Shown here: positions 1-9,287 of the stretch, piece by piece
Numbering within the stretch: position 1 is the stretch's first letter
Layout of the letters: each line of letters starts with the position of its first letter
Origin: Rahnella sp. AA
Lineage (GTDB): Bacteria; Pseudomonadota; Gammaproteobacteria; Enterobacterales; Enterobacteriaceae
Direction: 5' to 3'
DNA length: 64,000 nucleotides
Assembly (NCBI RefSeq): GCF_002834385.1
Contig: NZ_PITQ01000008.1
Location: 124,001 to 188,000 of the forward strand
Made by a program: the position numbers and the translations under genes
Notes under the pieces: model-generated
What the model was told of the DNA's origin: nothing
What the model saw: only the letters and a program-made list of their open reading frames with translations
Databases searched by the model: none

Positions 1-420
1 GCCTCTCTTGGATCTCTCTCGTCTTTTTTACTGCGCGCTCCGCTCGCTGGCTATATTCCAGCAACTCCTGCTAGTGCCGCAAACGTCGCCGCTGCGCGGT
101 GCTCTCGCCTCGGGTTCGAACCTGCTCGAAAAAAGACTCTCGCTGTTTCTCACTCCTCACTCGACGTCGTTTTGAAAGCGGCCACTGGCTTTCTAATTCA
201 CAACCTCACTGCTGATGGTTTTTAAAAGACGCCGTTGAATTTGGATAAGCCAGTGGCCGCTATCAGAAAGCTTGCTGAATGAGTGTTTCGAGACGAAGGG
301 CTCGAAGACCGAAATGAAGGAACCGCGCAGCGGCAAGATTTCGCGGCAATAGCAATTGTCCCTGAAACATAGCCAGCGAGCGGAGCGCGCAGTGAAAAAA
401 GCGTGGGAGATCAAAGAGGG
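1..420. repeat. Nested inverted-repeat region without genes
   Basis: No credible gene is seen. Bases 30-54 are a perfect reverse complement of 369-393 (25 bp), and 177-191 of 247-261 (15 bp), so the stretch is a nested pair of inverted repeats. A GC-rich block at 91-103 also reappears inverted near 329-341. The right arm (316-341 and 385-403) recurs near 37922-38012, so this is a dispersed element. A 73-codon frame on the minus strand (193-414) is explained by the repeat and is not called. Confidence 0.75.
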
Positions 421-472
421 AGGCGCTTTCCTCCCTCTTTGGCGGTTTCGGCGCAGTTGGCTAAGTGATCAC

Positions 473-590
473 CGCACATGAGAAACCGAAATATTCTCGG
501 TCATAGCCTTCACGGCGAGTGAAAAACCGAAACTTTCCCGATCCCCCCTCACGGCGAGTGAGAAACCAAAACTTTCCCCGTTTCCTGAAC
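473..590. repeat. 39-bp tandem repeat
   Basis: CACGGCGAGTGA occurs at 511 and 550, a period of 39, followed each time by a variant of AAACCGAAACTTTCC. A diverged third unit lies at about 473-510. The element follows the hairpin of the repeat at 316-440. No coding or regulatory role is visible. Confidence 0.6.
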
Positions 591-634
591 ACCATTTTGG
601 AATACACTTCATTCCTAAATTTCATACTGCGTTT

Positions 635-650
635 TGTGGCACAGATCACA
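635..650 (+). promoter_or_regulatory. Candidate CRP site upstream of yohJ
   Basis: TGTGGCACAGATCACA matches the CRP consensus TGTGA-N6-TCACA with one mismatch. It ends 44 bp before the yohJ start, and a TATGAT -10-like hexamer lies just downstream near 660, compatible with activation from an overlapping position. Binding is inferred from the motif only. Confidence 0.5.
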
Positions 651-694
651 TCTTAATTGTATGATGAATTCATCTTTTAACCGGGTGAAACACC

Positions 695-1099
695 ATGAGC
701 AATACAATATCCCTTATAATGCAATATGTACGGGCATTCATTCTGATCTATCTCTGTTTATTCGCCGGGAATGCGATTTCTTCTCTTTTGCCGATCACCA
801 TCCCTGGCAGCATTATCGGCATGCTGATTCTGTTTTGCCTGCTCTCAACGCAGATCCTGCCGTTCAAATGGGTGAAACCCGGCTGTAATCTCCTAATCCG
901 CTATATGGCTTTGCTGTTTGTTCCTATCGGGGTCGGCGTGATGAACTACTACGACCAGCTGCGCACACAGTTCGGCCCGCTGGTGGTGTCCTGTCTGGCA
1001 AGTACGATTATCGTATTGCTGGTTGTCGCCTATTGTTCTCACTATATCCATGGTGAACGCGGCACCCTGACCGACAAAGCGGAGAAGAAAAATGATTGA
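695..1099 (+). CDS. yohJ: YohJ, CidA/LrgA-family membrane protein
   Basis: A 134-residue inner-membrane protein of the CidA/LrgA (UPF0299) family with four hydrophobic segments (about 8-28, 33-53, 65-85 and 92-114) and a charged C-terminal tail. LrgA-type proteins are holin-like, and recent work on the family implicates them in transport or in control of autolysis; the substrate here is unknown. The ATG at 695 follows GGGTGA at a usable distance. The 3' end overlaps yohK by 8 bp, so the two are translated from one message, as in E. coli yohJK. A CRP-like site lies upstream. Confidence 0.95.
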   Translation: MSNTISLIMQYVRAFILIYLCLFAGNAISSLLPITIPGSIIGMLILFCLLSTQILPFKWVKPGCNLLIRYMALLFVPIGVGVMNYYDQLRTQFGPLVVSCLASTIIVLLVVAYCSHYIHGERGTLTDKAEKKND

Positions 1100-1787
1100 T
1101 ATCCTGTGGTCTCTGCCGCTGACGCTGGTGGTGTTTTTCGCCACCCGCAAACTGGCGATCAAGCTCAAAATGCCGCTGCTTAACCCCCTGCTGATGTCGA
1201 TGGTGGTGATCATCCCGCTTCTGCTGGTCACTAATATTCCTTACGCACGGTATTTCGCGGGCAGCAAGATCCTCAATGACTTGCTGCAACCCGCCGTTGT
1301 TGCGCTGGCGTTTCCTTTATATGAACAGTTGCATCAGATCCGCGCCCGCTGGAAATCCATCATCAGCATCTGTTTTATTGGCAGCATGGTAGCCATGGTG
1401 ACCGGCACGGCCATTGCATTATGGATGGGAGCCACACCGCAAATTGCCGCCTCTGTTTTGCCTAAATCTGTCACCACGCCTATCGCGATGGCGACCGCGC
1501 AATCCATTAACGGCATCCCGGCGATCAGCGCCGTTTGCGTGATTTTCGTGGGTATTCTGGGTGCCGTATTTGGTCACAGCATTTTGAACGTGCTGAAGAT
1601 TACCACTAAAGCCTCACGCGGCCTGGCGATGGGCACCGCCTCACACGCACTGGGCACCGCGCGCTGCGCAGAAATGGATTATCAGGAAGGGGCATTCAGC
1701 TCACTGGCGCTGGTGATTTGCGGGATTATCACCTCCCTTCTCGCCCCGTTCCTGTTCCCCGTCTTACTCGCCATTTTCGGGCATTGA
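1092..1787 (+). CDS. yohK: YohK, CidB/LrgB-family membrane protein
   Basis: A 231-residue polytopic membrane protein of the LrgB/CidB family, partner of YohJ. Hydrophobic helices run along almost the whole length, with the family's conserved stretch [20 protein letters not shown] in the middle and a glycine/alanine-rich [12 protein letters not shown] segment near residue 185. Length is normal for the family. It starts inside the last codons of yohJ, the usual arrangement for LrgAB-type pairs. The role in export, or in murein hydrolase control, comes from the family and is not visible in the sequence. Confidence 0.95.
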   Translation: MIDILWSLPLTLVVFFATRKLAIKLKMPLLNPLLMSMVVIIPLLLVTNIPYARYFAGSKILNDLLQPAVVALAFPLYEQLHQIRARWKSIISICFIGSMVAMVTGTAIALWMGATPQIAASVLPKSVTTPIAMATAQSINGIPAISAVCVIFVGILGAVFGHSILNVLKITTKASRGLAMGTASHALGTARCAEMDYQEGAFSSLALVICGIITSLLAPFLFPVLLAIFGH

Positions 1788-1845
1788 GATAACAGTCAGT
1801 CAGCGATCCGGGCAACCAGGGTGTAAAACAGGAAGAAGAAAAAGA

Positions 1846-1877
1846 GTATGTCGTCCAACCTTAGAAAGACGACATAC
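1846..1877 (-). terminator. Terminator after flgL
   Basis: Perfect 10-bp inverted repeat GTATGTCGTC/GACGACATAC with a 12-base loop. Read on the minus strand it is followed by a T-rich run (TCTTTTTCTTC). It lies 120 bp past the flgL stop and is a plausible end for flgKL transcripts. Confidence 0.65.
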
Positions 1878-1998
1878 AAAGCTGAAAGTACCCGGTTTAA
1901 GTACAGTCAGAAAAGTGCCTGCAGACCCGCCGTCAGGCGGATACGCAGTCGATAACGAAGAGTGTGGGTCTGGCGCGTAAGTTTACGCGCCGGAGGGA

Positions 1999-2961
1999 TT
2001 ACGAATTCATCTGGAACAAAGACATACCCTGCATGGCACTGTATGTTTTGTATGATGCCTGCAGCGCAACTTGTTGCAGCGTGTAGGTCGAAATAGCCGA
2101 CGTCCACTCAGTATCAACCAGATCACTCAGCTTGCTGGCGTTGGTGACATCACGGTTGCTGCCTAACGTATCCAGCGTATCCAGCTCACTCAGTTGTGTC
2201 CCCATCTCTGAACTCACGGATGACACATTATTCATTGAGTTAGTCAGGCTACGGTTGGCTTTATCAATCGCATCTGAATATTGAGTATCTGAGGTGTAAT
2301 CGGCAGACGGCGTTTTGAGCGCAGTCAGCGCATCATCGATGGTTTTGAACACGTCCGTCTGGCTGGCAGAACCGTCGGGTTCGGCAACAGCATCACCGGT
2401 TAAGGAATCAAACACCTGATTGCCGGTATGGTCGATGGTCATCGTGCGGCTGGCATCCACCTGTTGGGTGATTGCCGTTGTCCCGCCACTGTAGGTTACC
2501 GCCCCTGTCGTCGGATCCTGCGTATAAGGTGGTGTATCGCTTTTATAACCGGCAAAAATATAGCGGCCATTACCATCGGTGCTGTTTGCCAGGTTAACTA
2601 GCTGTGACTTCAGACTCTCAAGCTTAGTGGCCAGAGAAGTACGGTCATCATCACTCAGCGAGCCATTACCCGCCTGAACGATCAGCGTATGGGCATCAAT
2701 GATCGTAGATGTCACGCTGGATAAAACCGAGACTTCCTGACTCATACTCTGGTTAGCAAAACTACGTGCCACCGTGTACTGGCTGTTTTGAGACTGCGCC
2801 TGGCGCACCAGAACAGCCTGCGATGCCGCCAGCGGATCGTCAGAAGGTTTGCTGACTTTGGTGCCGGTTGACAATTGTAAACCGGTCGCCTGAAAACGGT
2901 TCTGACCATCCAGCACCGCATCCATATTCTGTTGGTAAATCATGTTGGTACTAAGGCGCAT
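1999..2961 (-). CDS. flgL: Flagellar hook-filament junction protein FlgL (HAP3)
   Basis: 320 residues. FlgL forms the second junction layer between hook and filament. The N-terminal flagellin-like helix begins MRLSTNMIYQQNM and contains the conserved GTKVSKPSDDP, and the C-terminal helix ends with LQASYKTYSAMQGMSLFQMN, the termini that pack as a coiled coil in the axial structure. The protein is secreted through the flagellar type III system with FlgN as chaperone. The gene lies 27 bp downstream of flgK and shares its FliA promoter. Length is typical of enterobacterial FlgL. Confidence 0.98.
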   Translation of the reverse strand: MRLSTNMIYQQNMDAVLDGQNRFQATGLQLSTGTKVSKPSDDPLAASQAVLVRQAQSQNSQYTVARSFANQSMSQEVSVLSSVTSTIIDAHTLIVQAGNGSLSDDDRTSLATKLESLKSQLVNLANSTDGNGRYIFAGYKSDTPPYTQDPTTGAVTYSGGTTAITQQVDASRTMTIDHTGNQVFDSLTGDAVAEPDGSASQTDVFKTIDDALTALKTPSADYTSDTQYSDAIDKANRSLTNSMNNVSSVSSEMGTQLSELDTLDTLGSNRDVTNASKLSDLVDTEWTSAISTYTLQQVALQASYKTYSAMQGMSLFQMNS

Positions 2962-2988
2962 GGCATCAGTTCCTTATCAGTTCAAAGA

Positions 2989-4641
2989 TCAGCGAATGTT
3001 GATAATCGCGTCGAATATGGTCGATGCGGTCTGCACCACCTGCGCATTCGCCAGGTAATATTGCTGATAACGCTGCAGATTGCCGTATTCTTCATCGAGG
3101 TTAACCCCGGAGATAGACTGTTGCTGCGCGGTCAGCTGGGTCATGATATTGCTCTGTGCGGTGCTGGTTGTCGTCAGCGTTGCAACCTGATTACCGACGC
3201 TGCTGACCATGCTGGCATAACCACCTGACAGGGTTGATTTACCCTCGATCAGTTTTGCAGTTTGCAAATTCAGCAGTTTCTGCGCATTGGTGTTATCACT
3301 GACACCGCTGTCCGCGGCGCTTGCCGCAGCAATCAATGAAGAATCAGAGATAGCGACGTTAAGGCTGCCCGCAACGTTGCTGACAGTTTTAATCGTAAAA
3401 CTGTCTTTCGTTGACGGCGTACCGCTGACAGTGACGGACAACCCGTCAAACTCCAGCGTCGGATTACCGACCCCATCAGTGCCCGCCGTAGGGGTGATCT
3501 TTGCACCATCGGAAACACGCGTGACATCCCAGCTGGTGCCATTGTAGGCCATGGTATAGTCACTGGCTTTTACGGCGGTAGTGTCTTTGTAGGCGACGCT
3601 CACATCAGCCGTGCCCTGGTTTTTGCTATTACCAACCGTCGATGCACCGTTAAAGGAGAAGAAATCCGTGCCCGCATCACCGTTAAGGTCAAAACCCGCT
3701 TTGTTGGTGGAGTTAAAGCTGTCAGCTAATGTCAGTGCAAGCTGCCCCAACTGGTTGATGGCCGGTTCAAGATTGTCTTTACGGAATGCCAGCGTACCGC
3801 CGAGTGAACCGGTAGACAGACGGCTCTCCTGAATTTGAGCAATACTGCCGTCGGCTTGCTTCATCGCAACAGTCAGTTTTGTTGGATCAGAACTTGAGGC
3901 CACGGCGACAACCGTTTTAGCATTGCTGCCGCTCACCAGTGGAACACCGTTAGCAAATGAGATGCTATAAGTATCGCCGTCCTGCTGGCTCACAGTGACG
4001 CCCGTGATATTATTCAGCTCGCTGACCAACTGGTCGCGCTGATCGAGCAGGGCGTTTGGCTCCTGCCCGGTGCTGCCACGGGTCGCCGTAATCTGGGTAT
4101 TTAACTTGGCAATTTGGGAAGCGTAAGTGTTGATCTGGTCAACGTTTTGCGTGATCTGCTGGTTAACCGCCGTATTCATATCGTTCAGGTATTTGGCGGA
4201 GCTATTAAACTGTGCAGTCAGGCCTTGCGCTTCACCTAAAACCGCCTGGCGCGCTGAGCTGTCGCTGGCATTGCTGGTCAGCGTTTGCAGCCCTTTAAAG
4301 AGCGTTGACATGGTGGCGTCAATACCGGTCGAACTGTCACCCAGCAAATCATCGATAGAACTCGCCTGGTCAAGCTGTGTTGACAGCGCACTGCCCGTCG
4401 CGTTTGCCCCCAGTAACTGAGTCACCACAAACGAGTTGTATTCACGATTGATACCTGTCACCGATACGCCGTTGCCAATATAGCCTGCGGAAGTTGAGGT
4501 ACCATTACTTTGCGTGATGATCGCAGTCTGCTTGTTATAGCCTGTCACACTAACGTTAGCGATGTTGTTCCCGGTGGTACTGAGCGCGGCCTGCGCTGCG
4601 TTCAGTCCGCTCATTGCGGTATTAATTAAGCTACTGGACAT
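2989..4641 (-). CDS. flgK: Flagellar hook-associated protein FlgK (HAP1)
   Basis: 550 residues, the normal size for FlgK, the first junction protein on the hook tip. The N-terminus (SSLINTAMSGLNAAQAALS, then NNIANVSVTGYN) carries the rod-hook-filament signature, and the C-terminus ends in the matching helix (NLQRYQQYYLANAQVVQTAS). The middle is the variable exposed part. It is an export client of FlgN. It starts a transcription unit with flgL, preceded by a FliA-type promoter at 4733-4759, so it is a class 3 gene expressed after hook completion. Confidence 0.98.
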   Translation of the reverse strand: MSSSLINTAMSGLNAAQAALSTTGNNIANVSVTGYNKQTAIITQSNGTSTSAGYIGNGVSVTGINREYNSFVVTQLLGANATGSALSTQLDQASSIDDLLGDSSTGIDATMSTLFKGLQTLTSNASDSSARQAVLGEAQGLTAQFNSSAKYLNDMNTAVNQQITQNVDQINTYASQIAKLNTQITATRGSTGQEPNALLDQRDQLVSELNNITGVTVSQQDGDTYSISFANGVPLVSGSNAKTVVAVASSSDPTKLTVAMKQADGSIAQIQESRLSTGSLGGTLAFRKDNLEPAINQLGQLALTLADSFNSTNKAGFDLNGDAGTDFFSFNGASTVGNSKNQGTADVSVAYKDTTAVKASDYTMAYNGTSWDVTRVSDGAKITPTAGTDGVGNPTLEFDGLSVTVSGTPSTKDSFTIKTVSNVAGSLNVAISDSSLIAAASAADSGVSDNTNAQKLLNLQTAKLIEGKSTLSGGYASMVSSVGNQVATLTTTSTAQSNIMTQLTAQQQSISGVNLDEEYGNLQRYQQYYLANAQVVQTASTIFDAIINIR

Positions 4642-4732
4642 GAGTGACCTTTTGTCTGCCGGTGACCTTTATTACCACCGTGTAATTAAGGGAACTGAAT
4701 CGGGGCACTCCCCTTTTCCCATTCTGATCAGG

Positions 4733-4759
4733 TTATCGGCCTGAACCGCTAAAACTTGA
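4733..4759 (-). promoter_or_regulatory. FliA (sigma-28) promoter of flgKL
   Basis: On the minus strand TCAAGTTT-N11-GCCGATAA, an almost exact match to the enterobacterial FliA consensus (TAAAGTTT-N11-GCCGATAA). It lies 92 bp upstream of flgK in the flgJ-flgK gap. Confidence 0.85.
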
Positions 4760-4783
4760 GAAAAAAAACGAGGAATTGCAGGC

Positions 4784-5752
4784 CTAAAAGATATCTTTTA
4801 AATCATGGCTATAGGCTTTAACCGCCTGCTCGCCCGCACCTTTAATTTTCTGGATCACGCTGACCAATTTTTCGGCGTAATTCGGGTCCGTCGCATACCC
4901 GGCGCGTTGCAATGCGTGCGCTGCCTGCTCAGGCGTGTTGGCCGAAGCCACCTGCGCATAACGCGGGTTATTGGTCAGCAGTTTGATGTAGTCGCTGATG
5001 GCTTCAACATACGAACCGTAAACACGGAAGCTGGCCTGAACTTTTTTCGCGACACCGTTGGTATATTCGGTGGTCATGACGTTAGTCGTCGGGCCGTCCC
5101 AGCTGCTGCCGGCTTTAATGCCAAACAGGTTGAAGCTGCGTTTACCGTCTGCCGTTGGGATTTCACGCTGCCCCCAACCCGATTCCAGCGCGGCCTGCGC
5201 CATAATCAGCTGATGTGAGATCCCGCTGCCTTTACTGGCGACCTGCGCCGGGATACTCAGGCTGGAAACAAACTGCCCGCTGTCAGCCGGCAGCGGGGCG
5301 CCGCCCGTCGTGCGGTCCGGCGCGGTCGGGATCACTTTACGCAGATATTGCTCCATCGCCTGAATCGGCATGGTTTTCAATACTTCGCCGTCAAGCGCCA
5401 TCGGCACCGTACCCGCCTGTTCGGAAGGTTCTTTCCCACCACCTGTAAGCTGCTCAACCATCATATCGGCCATGCCCAACCCTTTGTTAGACATGTCCTG
5501 AGCTATTTGCTGATCGTACATCGATGTATAAAGCTTGGTGGATTCGTTATCCAGAATGCCACCCTGCGGCAACGCCTGGCGCATGCTTTTCAGCATCATT
5601 TGCACGAAGACACCTTCAAACTGCTTGGCGACTTCTTTAATGTGGGCCTGTGGATCCTGCGAAACATCCCGCTTCAATTTGTTCAGGGAGTTCGCGTCGT
5701 ACGCTGCTCCCTGCGGGTCAAACGCCCCGGACATCGACATCAGATCGCTCAT
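4784..5752 (-). CDS. flgJ: Flagellar rod-capping protein and muramidase FlgJ
   Basis: 322 residues. The N-terminal half (about 1-150) is the rod-cap domain, with KQFEGVFVQMMLKSMRQALP near residue 44. The C-terminal half (about 160-322) is a glycoside hydrolase 73 peptidoglycan hydrolase with the catalytic glutamate in ALESGWGQREI. FlgJ caps the growing rod in the periplasm and opens the peptidoglycan for it. Its start overlaps the flgI stop. It is the last gene of the flgB-J class 2 operon. Confidence 0.98.
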   Translation of the reverse strand: MSDLMSMSGAFDPQGAAYDANSLNKLKRDVSQDPQAHIKEVAKQFEGVFVQMMLKSMRQALPQGGILDNESTKLYTSMYDQQIAQDMSNKGLGMADMMVEQLTGGGKEPSEQAGTVPMALDGEVLKTMPIQAMEQYLRKVIPTAPDRTTGGAPLPADSGQFVSSLSIPAQVASKGSGISHQLIMAQAALESGWGQREIPTADGKRSFNLFGIKAGSSWDGPTTNVMTTEYTNGVAKKVQASFRVYGSYVEAISDYIKLLTNNPRYAQVASANTPEQAAHALQRAGYATDPNYAEKLVSVIQKIKGAGEQAVKAYSHDLKDIF

Positions 5753-6858
5753 CAGATAATTTCCAAATCAGCGCGCAGGCATCCGGCTGTTTTCATTGCC
5801 TGCAAAATGGACATCAGATCGATAGGCGTAGCGCCCAGCGCGTTAAGTGTGCGAACCACGTTGTTCAGGCTGGCGCTTGAACGCACCTGCTGAATGGCCC
5901 CCCCGGACTGACGCACAGAAATATTGGTGTTAGGCGTCACGACCGTCTGCCCGCCACCGAATGGCGTATTGGGCTGGCTGACCTGATTCTGCTGATTGAC
6001 CACCACGGACAGATTGCCCTGCGCAACCGCACAGCTGTCGAGCGTCACGTCACGGTTCATAACCACCGAGCCGGTACGCGAGTTGATGATGACCTTGGCA
6101 TCCATCGGGCCGACGTTCACTTCGATGTTCTGGATCTGAGACAAAATGCGGACCTGCGAGCTGTTGCCGCGCGGCACAACAACCTGCACATTACGGGCAT
6201 CCAGCGCTGTCGCCGTCCCGACACCCTGACGGTTGATAGCATCGCTTATCTGCTGCGCCATGTTGAAATCTTCGTCATTAAGCTGCAGGTTGATCGTGCC
6301 TGAGCTGCCAAAAGTCGTTGGCAGTTCGCGTTCAATCGTTGCACCCCCGGTAATACGGCCGCCGGAAAGCTGGTTAACCGCAACGCTGCTCCCGCCTGCT
6401 GCCGCACCGGCACCGCCCACCAGCACGTTACCCTGCGCCAGTGCGTAAACCTGGTTATCCACCCCTTTCAGCGGGGTCATCAGCAAAGTGCCGCCACGGA
6501 TACTTTTGGCGTTACCCATAGAAGAAACCACCACGTCGATGGCCTGCCCGCTGCGGGAGAACGGCGGCATCTTGGCCGTCACCATGACGGCTGCAACGTT
6601 TTTCAACTGCATGTTAGTGCCCGCAGGCACGGTGATCCCTAACTGAGACAACATGTTGGTCAGCGTCTGGGTGGTGAACGGGGTTTGGGTTGTCTGGTCA
6701 CCGGTACCGTCAAGCCCCACGACCAGACCGTAGCCGATCAGGGCGTTATCACGAACCCCTTGTATCGTCGTCAGATCACGAATACGGTCGGCGGATGCGG
6801 GCAGTACCACCAGGGCGGAGAACGCCAGACATAAGATACCGGAAAGAAGTTTTCGCAT
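5752..6858 (-). CDS. flgI: Flagellar P-ring protein FlgI
   Basis: 368 residues with a Sec signal peptide ([20 protein letters not shown], cleavage after ASA before DRIRDL). FlgI assembles the P ring around the rod in the peptidoglycan layer. The conserved start of the mature protein, [20 protein letters not shown], and the C-terminal [20 protein letters not shown] are typical. It overlaps flgJ by one base and follows flgH by 10 bp. Confidence 0.98.
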   Translation of the reverse strand: MRKLLSGILCLAFSALVVLPASADRIRDLTTIQGVRDNALIGYGLVVGLDGTGDQTTQTPFTTQTLTNMLSQLGITVPAGTNMQLKNVAAVMVTAKMPPFSRSGQAIDVVVSSMGNAKSIRGGTLLMTPLKGVDNQVYALAQGNVLVGGAGAAAGGSSVAVNQLSGGRITGGATIERELPTTFGSSGTINLQLNDEDFNMAQQISDAINRQGVGTATALDARNVQVVVPRGNSSQVRILSQIQNIEVNVGPMDAKVIINSRTGSVVMNRDVTLDSCAVAQGNLSVVVNQQNQVSQPNTPFGGGQTVVTPNTNISVRQSGGAIQQVRSSASLNNVVRTLNALGATPIDLMSILQAMKTAGCLRADLEII

Positions 6859-6868
6859 GATTGCCTCG

Positions 6869-7600
6869 TTATAACGGCGATAAGTTTAAGAAGAACCGCT
6901 GCAACCAGCCCATGTTCTGCGCTTCATTGATATAGCCGTTACCCACGTACTCGATACGCGCATCAGCCACCTGCGTGGAGATAACGGCGTTCGCACCGCT
7001 GATGGTGCGTGGGTTGACCACACCGGAGAACCGGATGAACTCGGTTCCCTGATTAATCTCGATTTGTTTTTCACCGACAACTTTCAGGTTGCCGTTTGCC
7101 AGCACTTCGGCGACGGTCACGGTTAACGTGCCGCTGAAGGTGTTGTTGGCTGCTGCACCGCCCTTACCGGCAAAGGTATTGGCACCGGACATATCGACAT
7201 CGGCGCGGGCATTGCCAAACAGGCCTTCCAGATAACGCGGTGCCGTCGCGGCACCAAACGTCGTTGCCCCGTTGCGGCTGGCGTTCGCTGAGGAGCTTTT
7301 GCTTGCACTGACGTTTTCCTGCAAGACGATGGTCAATGTATCACCGACGTTTCGTGGACGGCGGTCTTCAAACAGAGGCTGATAACCATAGTTCATCGGC
7401 TGAACGGACTGGAAAATCGAACCGTTAGGCACTGGCGCTGCGGCAGGGGCAGGTGCCGCTGTGGTTGTTCCGGGAACCAGCGGAGTGTGTGGCATATACG
7501 CACAACCATTCGCCAGTAATGTGACTAACAGCGGCAGCACCAGCTTGCCTGGTCGGTCTGAATAAGAAGTCTTTGCCGACGTTATTTTTTTGGTCACCAC
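6869..7600 (-). CDS. flgH: Flagellar L-ring lipoprotein FlgH
   Basis: 243 residues. A type II signal peptide ends in the lipobox LANGC (Cys at about residue 33), so the mature protein is an outer-membrane lipoprotein forming the L ring bushing. The conserved [20 protein letters not shown] and the C-terminal [20 protein letters not shown] are present. The protein is slightly longer than E. coli FlgH because of an extended, proline- and alanine-rich segment after the lipobox and a long N-terminus; a shorter start inside the first 20 residues is possible. Confidence 0.96.
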   Translation of the reverse strand: MVTKKITSAKTSYSDRPGKLVLPLLVTLLANGCAYMPHTPLVPGTTTAAPAPAAAPVPNGSIFQSVQPMNYGYQPLFEDRRPRNVGDTLTIVLQENVSASKSSSANASRNGATTFGAATAPRYLEGLFGNARADVDMSGANTFAGKGGAAANNTFSGTLTVTVAEVLANGNLKVVGEKQIEINQGTEFIRFSGVVNPRTISGANAVISTQVADARIEYVGNGYINEAQNMGWLQRFFLNLSPL

Positions 7601-7698
7601 AGTTGTCGCCTTAAAAAATTCAATCTGGTAGAAACAGAAACCGGTTCAGGACAGGAGCGGTTTCGCCCCTGTCCTCTTGTTATGCGACAGCCAGAAAA

Positions 7699-8481
7699 TT
7701 ACAGCTGCGAAAGTTTCTGCAGCATTTCATCCGACGTCGATACAGCTTTACTGTTGATTTCGTAGGCACGTTGCGTCTGGATCATGTTGACCAGTTCTTC
7801 CGCCACGTTGACGTTTGACGTTTCAACATAGCCCTGGTACAGCAGACCAGCACCGTTCAGACCTGGCGTACTGTCAGTCGGCGCGCCGGAGCTTTGGGTT
7901 TCCTGGTACAGGTTTTCACCCAATGATTCCAGGCCAGTGTTGTTGATAAACGTACTCAGCGTCAGCTGACCGACCTGTTGCGCCGCCGTCTGCCCTTGTA
8001 AGGTCACGCTGACGATACCGTCACGCCCCACCGTCATGCTCAGGGCATTGGCCGGGACGGTGATTGCAGGGATAATCTGATAACCGCTGGACGTTACCAG
8101 CTGGCCATTCTGGTCAACCTGGAAAGAGCCGTCACGGGTATAAGCCGTGGTGCCATCCGGCAACTGCACCTGAAAGAACCCTTCGCCTTTGATGGCGATG
8201 TCTTTACTGTTGCTGGTCTGCGACAGGTTACCCTGAGAGAACAGGCGCTCAGTCGACACAGGGCGCACACCGGTACCAATTTGTAAACCTGACGGCAAGT
8301 TGGTCTGCTCGGAAGACTGCGCACCCGGCTGGCGAACCGTCTGGTAAAGCAAGTCTTCAAATACCGCACGCTGGCGTTTAAAGCCGTTGGTGCTGACGTT
8401 CGCCAGGTTGTTGGCGATGACGTCCATGTTCGTCTGCTGGGCATCCAGCCCGGTTTTCGCAATATACAGCGATGGGATCAT
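7699..8481 (-). CDS. flgG: Flagellar distal rod protein FlgG
   Basis: 260 residues, exactly the family length. FlgG builds the distal rod that crosses the P and L rings. The N-terminal signature ([20 protein letters not shown]) and C-terminal helix ([20 protein letters not shown]) are strongly conserved. It lies in the middle of flgBCDEFGHIJ, 21 bp after flgF. Confidence 0.98.
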   Translation of the reverse strand: MIPSLYIAKTGLDAQQTNMDVIANNLANVSTNGFKRQRAVFEDLLYQTVRQPGAQSSEQTNLPSGLQIGTGVRPVSTERLFSQGNLSQTSNSKDIAIKGEGFFQVQLPDGTTAYTRDGSFQVDQNGQLVTSSGYQIIPAITVPANALSMTVGRDGIVSVTLQGQTAAQQVGQLTLSTFINNTGLESLGENLYQETQSSGAPTDSTPGLNGAGLLYQGYVETSNVNVAEELVNMIQTQRAYEINSKAVSTSDEMLQKLSQL

Positions 8482-8502
8482 GTCATTACTCCTCTGCCAT
8501 CA

Positions 8503-9258
8503 TCAGCTTATTGACAGCAGATTGTTGGCACTCTGTTCATTTTCATCGACGCTGTGGATGACTTTCATCTGCATCTCAAAGCGACGGGCGTTGGCGATCA
8601 TGTCAACCATGGTAGAAACCGGATCCGCGTTACTGCCTTCGAGTGTTCCCGGCATGACATGGATGGTCGGGTCTGCCTGCAATGTGGCACCCCGCGCCTG
8701 CGCGGTGGCAGGCGTCGGACGGAACATGCCGTCGTCGCCGCGGGCGACTTCATTGTTTGCCGCTTTGACCAGTTTGAGTTTGCCGAGCTGCCCCATCGTA
8801 TTGGGATCAGCGCCCGCCTCGAGCACGGCAAGCGTGCCGTCCGCAGAAACAGTGACCTGAGAATTCGGCGGAACTTCGATTGGCCCGTTATCCCCCATCA
8901 CCGGATGACCCTGAACGGTCAGCTGGTTAGTCGGTGACACTTGCATGTCACCGTTACGGGTATAGGCCTCAGAACCATCAGGCATCTGCACCGCAAGAAA
9001 ACCGTCCTGCTGTAAAGCGACATCCAGCGGACGTCCAGTGTAGTTAAGTTTTCCCTGCGTCATATCTGCGCCCGGCGTAGACGCCGTGACCAGAGTACGG
9101 GTTTGCAGGCTTTCACCATCGACCGGCACGGCGCGCATGGCTAAAAGCTGTGAGCGAAAGCCCGGGGTATTGGCGTTAGCCAGGTTACTTGACGTGACCG
9201 ACTGCTGTACCAGCGTCTGGCTGGCTGCGCCGCCCGCGGTGTAGATAGCGTGATCCAT
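8503..9258 (-). CDS. flgF: Flagellar proximal rod protein FlgF
   Basis: 251 residues. FlgF is a proximal rod subunit exported by the flagellar type III apparatus. The axial-protein N-terminus MDHAIYTAGGAASQTLVQQS with SSNLANANTPGF, and the C-terminal MVDMIANARRFEMQMKVIHS, identify it. Position between flgE and flgG agrees with the usual operon order. Confidence 0.98.
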   Translation of the reverse strand: MDHAIYTAGGAASQTLVQQSVTSSNLANANTPGFRSQLLAMRAVPVDGESLQTRTLVTASTPGADMTQGKLNYTGRPLDVALQQDGFLAVQMPDGSEAYTRNGDMQVSPTNQLTVQGHPVMGDNGPIEVPPNSQVTVSADGTLAVLEAGADPNTMGQLGKLKLVKAANNEVARGDDGMFRPTPATAQARGATLQADPTIHVMPGTLEGSNADPVSTMVDMIANARRFEMQMKVIHSVDENEQSANNLLSIS

Positions 9259-9287
9259 AGTGCTGCCCTATGTCGTCTTAATGCGCG

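Noticed and set aside
193-649. Minus-strand frames of 73 and 62 codons upstream of yohJ
   Set aside because: They run through inverted and tandem repeats and show no protein-like features.
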